NCBI RefSeq assembly: GCF_047974105.1 | Contig: NZ_JBHYRS010000005.1 | Span: 124,001-188,000 of the forward strand | DNA length: 64,000 nt | Direction: 5' to 3' | From: Mitsuokella sp047974105 | GTDB lineage: Bacteria; Bacillota; Negativicutes; Selenomonadales; Selenomonadaceae | Shown here: positions 59,456 to 64,000 of the stretch, in pieces | Layout: each line of letters begins with the position of its first letter | Numbering within the stretch: the stretch's first letter is position 1 | Translations under genes and position numbers: made by a program | The notes under the pieces: generated by a model | Database searches by the model: none | Told to the model about the DNA's origin: nothing | The model's input: only the letters and a program-made list of their open reading frames with translations

Positions 59456-59490
59456 AAAGCCTCTTCTCCCTGCGGGGAGAGGGCTTTTCT
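59456..59490 (+). terminator. hairpin between purB and purA
   Basis: AAAGCCTCTTCTCCC and GGGGAGAGGGCTTTT pair around a short loop; a T tract follows. It likely ends part of the purB transcripts. Confidence 0.78.
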
Positions 59491-59518
59491 ATGTCGATTC
59501 ATAAAGGAGAGACAGATT

Positions 59519-60805
59519 ATGTCAACAGTAGTAGTAACGGGTACGCAGTGGGGCGACGAAGGCAAGGGCAAGATCGTCGACTATCTCGCACAGCAGGCGG
59601 ATACGGTCGTACGTTTTCAGGGCGGCAGCAATGCCGGCCATACGGTCGTCGTCGATGGCGTCGATTACAAACTGCGCCTGATGCCGTCGGGCATCCTTTT
59701 CAAGGGTTCGCACTGCGTGGTCGGCAATGGTGTGGCGTTCAATCCGAAAGTCATGCTGCAGGAGATGGACGCTCTTTCTGAGCGCGGCATTGACCTTTCG
59801 GGCATCCGCATCAGCAACCGTGCGCAGCTCGTTCTGCCGTATCACTGCCTGATCGACCAGCTCTCAGATGAGGCGCGCGGCAAAGGTAAAGTCGGCACGA
59901 CGCATAACGGCATCGGCCCGTGCTATGTCGACCGCGACAACCGCATCGGCATCCGCGTCTGCGATTTCATCGATAAGGAAGAGTTTGCGAAACGCCTGAA
60001 GGAAAATCTCGCCATCAAGAACCGCGAGCTCAAGCTTCTCTATGACCACGAGCCTCTTGACTATGATGAAATCCTTGCAGAATACAATGGCTATGCAGAC
60101 CGTCTGCGTCCGTATGTCTGCGATACGATTGCCCTGCTCGATGAAGAAATCAAAGAAGGCCGCAAGATCCTCTTCGAGGGTGCTCAGGCCACGATGCTCG
60201 ATATCGACTACGGCACGTATCCGTATGTCACGGCTTCGCACCCGATTTCCGGCGGCGTCGGCATTGGTGCCGGCGTAGCTCCGCAGAAAATCGACAAGGT
60301 TGTCGGCATTGTCAAGGCTTACTGCACGCGTGTCGGCGAGGGCCCGTTCCCGACGGAACAGCTCAACGAAATCGGCAATAAGCTGCGCGAAGTCGGCCAT
60401 GAATACGGCGTTGTCACGGGCCGCCCGCGCCGTACGGGCTGGCTTGATGCCTGCGTTGTCCGCTATGCCGGCATCCTCTCGGGCATTGATTACATGGCTG
60501 TCACGCGCCTCGATATCCTCGATGATTTCGATGAGATCAAGATGTGCGTCGGCTACAAATATCAGGGCAAACTGCTCAACGAGATTCCGGCCAGCCTCAA
60601 GGTGCTTGCCGAAGTCGAGCCAGTTTACGAGACATTTGCGGGCTGGAAGTGCGATATCACGAAAGTCCGCAAGTACGAAGACCTGCCGGAGAACGCCAAG
60701 AAGTATCTGACGCGCATGGCAGAAGTTACGGGCATCGCCCTGGGCATCGTTTCCGTCGGCCCGAACCGCGACGAGACGATCGTCATCGCCAACGACATCT
60801 TTTGA
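59519..60805 (+). CDS. purA: adenylosuccinate synthetase
   Basis: A 428-residue PurA: VVTGTQWGDEGKGKIVDYLA (P-loop), GGSNAGHTV, GTTHNGIGPCYVDR, GEGPFPTE and TGRPRRTGWLD. GTP-dependent step from IMP to AMP. With purB upstream the pair completes AMP synthesis. AAAGGAG lies upstream of ATG 59519. Confidence 0.97.
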   Translation: MSTVVVTGTQWGDEGKGKIVDYLAQQADTVVRFQGGSNAGHTVVVDGVDYKLRLMPSGILFKGSHCVVGNGVAFNPKVMLQEMDALSERGIDLSGIRISNRAQLVLPYHCLIDQLSDEARGKGKVGTTHNGIGPCYVDRDNRIGIRVCDFIDKEEFAKRLKENLAIKNRELKLLYDHEPLDYDEILAEYNGYADRLRPYVCDTIALLDEEIKEGRKILFEGAQATMLDIDYGTYPYVTASHPISGGVGIGAGVAPQKIDKVVGIVKAYCTRVGEGPFPTEQLNEIGNKLREVGHEYGVVTGRPRRTGWLDACVVRYAGILSGIDYMAVTRLDILDDFDEIKMCVGYKYQGKLLNEIPASLKVLAEVEPVYETFAGWKCDITKVRKYEDLPENAKKYLTRMAEVTGIALGIVSVGPNRDETIVIANDIF

Positions 60806-60849
60806 TTGTGATATCCTGAGCTAAATTCGCATATTGTGAGTAAGGTGAG

Positions 60850-60884
60850 GAGCCTCCGCATTGTTTCGCGGAGGCTCTTTTTTT
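60850..60884 (+). terminator. terminator of purA
   Basis: GAGCCTCCGC (60850-60859) and GCGGAGGCTC (60868-60877) followed by seven T. The following 100 bp up to the next promoter are AT-rich and empty. Confidence 0.88.
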
Positions 60885-60990
60885 ATGCTGTTTTATCATA
60901 TCGATAATAACTGTTCGTATGAAGTACATTAATACAATGATAAGCAGGAAATGGATAAGCTGCTAATAAATAAAAAAGAATAAAAATAGA

Positions 60991-61019
60991 TTGACAAATC
61001 AGAAGCATCGTGATATATT
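60991..61019 (+). promoter_or_regulatory. promoter of the sugar transporter-kinase unit
   Basis: TTGACA (60991-60996), 17-bp spacer, TATATT (61014-61019). An 80-bp leader follows, with GTGCTCGAACAC (61033-61044), an imperfect dyad that could be an operator. Confidence 0.75.
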
Positions 61020-61098
61020 AAAACCATCAGATGTGCTCGAACACAAAAGAGCAAAACAGAGTAAAATGTGGTAATTATAAACAAAGGAGAGACAAGAA

Positions 61099-62514
61099 AT
61101 GGTAACAAGCACAGGAAATGCTCCGGAGAAGAAAATCCCCAGCGCATTCATTTATTTCTTTGGATCCTTCGGTGGTATCCTCTTTGGTTATGATATCGGC
61201 GTTATGACCGGTGCGCTGCCGTTCCTGCAGAACGATTGGAACTTGCAGGGCAATGCGGGCATCATCGGTTGGATCACATCGGCCGTCATGTTCGGTGCTA
61301 TTTTCGGCGGTGCTCTTGCCGGTCAGCTTTCCGACCGTCTCGGCCGCCGCAAGATGATTCTCATCTCGGCTATCATCTTTGTCGTCGGTTCTGTTCTCTC
61401 AGGTATTGCACCGCACAACGGCCAGTATTACCTCATCGGTGTGCGTATCCTCTTAGGCTTGGCTGTTGGTGCAGCTTCCGCGCTGGTTCCGGCTTATATG
61501 TCGGAGATGGCGCCGGCACGCCTCAGAGGCCGTCTTTCCGGCCTGAACCAGACGATGATCGTCTCGGGCATGCTGCTTTCCTACGTTGTGGATTATCTTT
61601 TGAAGGACCTGCCGGAAACGATGGCATGGAGACTTATGCTCGGCCTTGCCGCTGTTCCTGCCCTGATCCTGTTCCTCGGTGTCCTGCGCCTGCCGGAGTC
61701 GCCGCGTTTCCTCGTAAAACATGGCCTTGTTGACCAGGCACGTCGTGTGCTCGGTTACATCCGCAACACGAAAGAAGAAGTCGAGGCAGAGCTCGCCGAC
61801 ATCAAGGAAATGACGACGACGGAAGCCAATACGAAGGAACCGTCGCTTGCCACGCTGTTCTCGGATAAATACCGCTACCTCGTTACGGCTGGTGTCGGCG
61901 TTGCCGCTTTCCAGCAGTTCCAGGGTGCCAACGCAATTTTCTACTACATTCCGCTGATTGTTGAAAAAGCAACGGGCCAGGCAGCAAGTTCGCAGCTCAT
62001 GTGGCCGATCATTCAGGGCATCCTGCTCGTTCTCGGCTCCCTCATCTTCCTCGTCATCGCAGATAAATTCAACCGCCGCACGCTGCTGACGGTCGGCGGC
62101 ACGATCATGGGCCTTTCGTTCATCCTGCCGGCAGTCATCAACAGCATCATTCCGGATGCAGACCCGATGATGATTGTTTTCTTCCTCTGCATTTACGTTG
62201 CCTTCTATTCCTTCACTTGGGCTCCGCTGACCTGGGTTATTGTCGGTGAGATTTTCCCGCTGGCTATCCGCGGCCGCGCAGCTGGTCTCGCTTCCTCGTT
62301 CAACTGGATTGGTTCCTTCCTCGTTGGTCTGCTGTTCCCAATCATGACGGCTTCGTTCTCGCAGGCAGCTGTATTTGCCATCTTCGGTGTCATCTGCCTG
62401 CTCGGCGTTGCGTTCATCCGCAACTGCGTGCCGGAAACGCGCGGTCATACGCTTGAGGAGATCGAAGCAGCTGGTACGAAAAAATCTGCCAAAGCTTCTG
62501 TGCATAACGCATAA
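61099..62514 (+). CDS. MFS sugar porter family transporter
   Basis: A 471-residue sugar porter with 12 helices and the family motifs GGILFGYDIGVMTGALPF, DRLGRRKMI, RLRGRLSGLNQ, PESPRFLVK, FQQFQGANAIFYYIP, and PETRGHTLEEIE near the end. It is close to xylose/arabinose-proton symporters (XylE/AraE type). The neighbouring FGGY kinase supports a pentose or pentulose substrate. ATG 61099 follows AAAGGAGA. Confidence 0.9.
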   Translation: MVTSTGNAPEKKIPSAFIYFFGSFGGILFGYDIGVMTGALPFLQNDWNLQGNAGIIGWITSAVMFGAIFGGALAGQLSDRLGRRKMILISAIIFVVGSVLSGIAPHNGQYYLIGVRILLGLAVGAASALVPAYMSEMAPARLRGRLSGLNQTMIVSGMLLSYVVDYLLKDLPETMAWRLMLGLAAVPALILFLGVLRLPESPRFLVKHGLVDQARRVLGYIRNTKEEVEAELADIKEMTTTEANTKEPSLATLFSDKYRYLVTAGVGVAAFQQFQGANAIFYYIPLIVEKATGQAASSQLMWPIIQGILLVLGSLIFLVIADKFNRRTLLTVGGTIMGLSFILPAVINSIIPDADPMMIVFFLCIYVAFYSFTWAPLTWVIVGEIFPLAIRGRAAGLASSFNWIGSFLVGLLFPIMTASFSQAAVFAIFGVICLLGVAFIRNCVPETRGHTLEEIEAAGTKKSAKASVHNA

Positions 62515-62544
62515 GTCCATTATTACATCGAGGAGACATTTGCC

Positions 62545-64000
62545 ATGGATTTGAAAAAGAATGCTGCAGCGATAGAGGAGGGCCGCACGGCCCTCGGCCT
62601 GGAGCTCGGCTCGACGAATATCAAGATGGTGCTTGTAAATGAAGCCTGCGAGACACTGGCTTCGACGAGCTACGGCTGGGAAAATCAGCTCGTGGACGGC
62701 ATCTGGACGTATGATCTGGCAACGGTCTGGCTCGGCATTGAGGACTGCTTCCACAGCCTGACGGCCGATGTGCAGAGCCGCTATCATGTGGAAATCAAGA
62801 AAATCGGCTCGATTGGCGTCAGCGCCATGATGCACGGCTATCTGCCGTTTGATAAAGACGGCAAGCAGCTCGCACCGTTCCGCACCTGGCGCAATAACAT
62901 CACGGGCGAGGCTGCCGGGAAACTTACGGAGCTGTTCGGCTTCAATATTCCGCAGCGCTGGAGCATTGCACATCTCTATCAGGCCATCCTCAAAGATGAG
63001 GCGCATGTCAAGGATATCGCATTTCTGACGACGTTGGCCGGCTACGTACATTGGCAGCTCAGCGGTGAGAAGGTCCTCGGCATCGGCGATGCTTCGGGCA
63101 TGTTCCCGATTGACGAGCAGACCGGCACGTACGATGCCGGCATGGTGGAGAAATTCTCCGCACTGCCTGAAGTAAAGAAGTATCCATGGAAGCTCGGGGA
63201 AATCCTGCCAAAGCCGCTGCGCGCCGGCACGAAAGCCGGCCAGCTGACAAAAGAAGGCGCATGGCTGCTCGACCCGACGGGCAAACTTGAGCCGGGAGCC
63301 CTGATGGCGCCGCCTGAGGGCGATGCCGGCACGGGCATGGTCGCGACGAACGCCGTGCGCAAACGCACGGGCAATATCTCCGTCGGCACGTCGGCATTCT
63401 CGATGAACGTACTCGATGCACCTTTAAAGGCGGTTCACCGCGATATCGATATCGTGACGACGCCAGACGGCGCGCCTGTAGCCATGGTTCATACGAATAA
63501 CTGCTCGAGTGACCTCAATGCCTGGGTGCAGCTCTTTGGCGAATTTGCCGAGCTCATCGGCCACGGTCAGACGCCGGCGAAACTCTATCGGACGCTCTTT
63601 GAGGCTTCGCAGAAGGCAGACCGCGATGCCGGGGGACTCCTTAACTACAGCTGCCTCTCAGGTGAAAATATCACCGATGTGGAGACAGGCAGACCTCTCT
63701 TCGTGCGTACGCCGCACAGCAAAATGAACCTTGCAAACTTTATGCTTGCTCAGCTCTATGGCTGCTTTGCACCACTCAAGATTGGCATGGATATTCTCGT
63801 CAAGGAAGAGGGCGTGCAGACAGATGTCATGATTGCCCAAGGCGGCCTCTTTAAGACGCCGGTCATCGGTCAGCAGGTCCTTGCCGACTGCCTCGGCCTG
63901 CCAATCACCGTCATGGAGACGGCAGGGGAAGGCGGCCCGTGGGGCATGGCTGTGCTCGCAGTCTTTGCGAAATGGCATGGCGAAAAAGCCCTGGCCGACT
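62545..64000 (+). CDS. FGGY-family carbohydrate kinase, 3' end cut
   Basis: 485 residues are visible and the frame runs off the right edge. The ATP-binding motif ALGLELGSTNIKMVLV and the second-domain TGNISVGTSAFSMNV and AGEGGPWGMAVLA are FGGY features; ISVGTSA and the substrate-side HGYLPF are clear. The longer size and the pentose-type transporter suggest a ribulokinase or xylulokinase of the L-arabinose or xylose route; I cannot choose between them. Cotranscribed with the transporter (30-bp gap). Confidence 0.85.
   Translation, partial: MDLKKNAAAIEEGRTALGLELGSTNIKMVLVNEACETLASTSYGWENQLVDGIWTYDLATVWLGIEDCFHSLTADVQSRYHVEIKKIGSIGVSAMMHGYLPFDKDGKQLAPFRTWRNNITGEAAGKLTELFGFNIPQRWSIAHLYQAILKDEAHVKDIAFLTTLAGYVHWQLSGEKVLGIGDASGMFPIDEQTGTYDAGMVEKFSALPEVKKYPWKLGEILPKPLRAGTKAGQLTKEGAWLLDPTGKLEPGALMAPPEGDAGTGMVATNAVRKRTGNISVGTSAFSMNVLDAPLKAVHRDIDIVTTPDGAPVAMVHTNNCSSDLNAWVQLFGEFAELIGHGQTPAKLYRTLFEASQKADRDAGGLLNYSCLSGENITDVETGRPLFVRTPHSKMNLANFMLAQLYGCFAPLKIGMDILVKEEGVQTDVMIAQGGLFKTPVIGQQVLADCLGLPITVMETAGEGGPWGMAVLAVFAKWHGEKALAD

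Noticed and set aside
61453..63051. 532-codon open frame on the minus strand
   Set aside because: Antisense to the sugar porter and kinase; no domain.

Overview
This window looks like the replication-origin region of a diderm Firmicute of the Negativicutes, most likely a Selenomonadaceae member close to Mitsuokella or Selenomonas. That placement is an inference from the GC-rich coding style, the proteins themselves, an outer-membrane secretin in a Firmicute-type dnaA/recF/gyrB/rpmH neighbourhood, and the DUF370 (RemB) and DUF4446 genes typical of Firmicutes. No 16S gene is present to confirm it.

Left part (1-8.06 kb): a Tad (tight adherence, type IVc) pilus locus on the minus strand, cpaB-cpaC-tadZ-cpaE-tadB-flp-tadE-cpaF (the last cut by the window edge), with the prepilin peptidase divergent. 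A short AT-rich patch carries the pilin genes. Next come htpX and a TerC-type membrane protein behind a manganese (yybP-ykoY) riboswitch.

Origin (9.9-24.7 kb): gyrB, remB, dciA, recF, an S4-domain gene, dnaN and dnaA read leftward; rpmH, rnpA, yidD, yidC, jag, mnmE, mnmG and rsmG read rightward. DnaA boxes lie on both sides of dnaA. The dnaA-dnaN gap carries DnaA boxes, a GC-rich step, DnaA-trios and an AT-rich unwinding region.

Right of the origin (24.7-46.8 kb): six perfect 16-bp parS palindromes occur, with parA and parB at 37.8-39.5 kb. Between rsmG and parA lies a 13-kb block that mostly reads against the replication fork. It holds an RluD-type pseudouridine synthase, a TSUP transporter, a BirA-controlled bioY-bioD-bioA operon, a decayed IS1182-type transposase, a secreted FlgT/LPP20-like protein, a stand-alone AICAR transformylase behind a ZTP riboswitch, pfkA, and a MetH lacking its activation domain with that domain encoded by a separate gene. 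After parB come a DUF4446 protein, an M23 peptidase and a three-gene split glutamate synthase.

Far right (46.8-64 kb): MATE exporter with a divergent MerR regulator and a LysR gene, a small secreted protein, a secreted subtype-B tannase with a LysR gene, an acyl-CoA synthetase, an APC permease, a PHP phosphoesterase, two tRNA-Val genes, purB (behind a structured leader I cannot assign) and purA, and a sugar transporter with an FGGY kinase cut by the window end.

Most of the window is core genome. The most promising material for new biology is regulatory: the purB leader, palindrome arrays at the glutamate synthase, M23 peptidase and MetH-reactivation promoters, and coding uses of parS.
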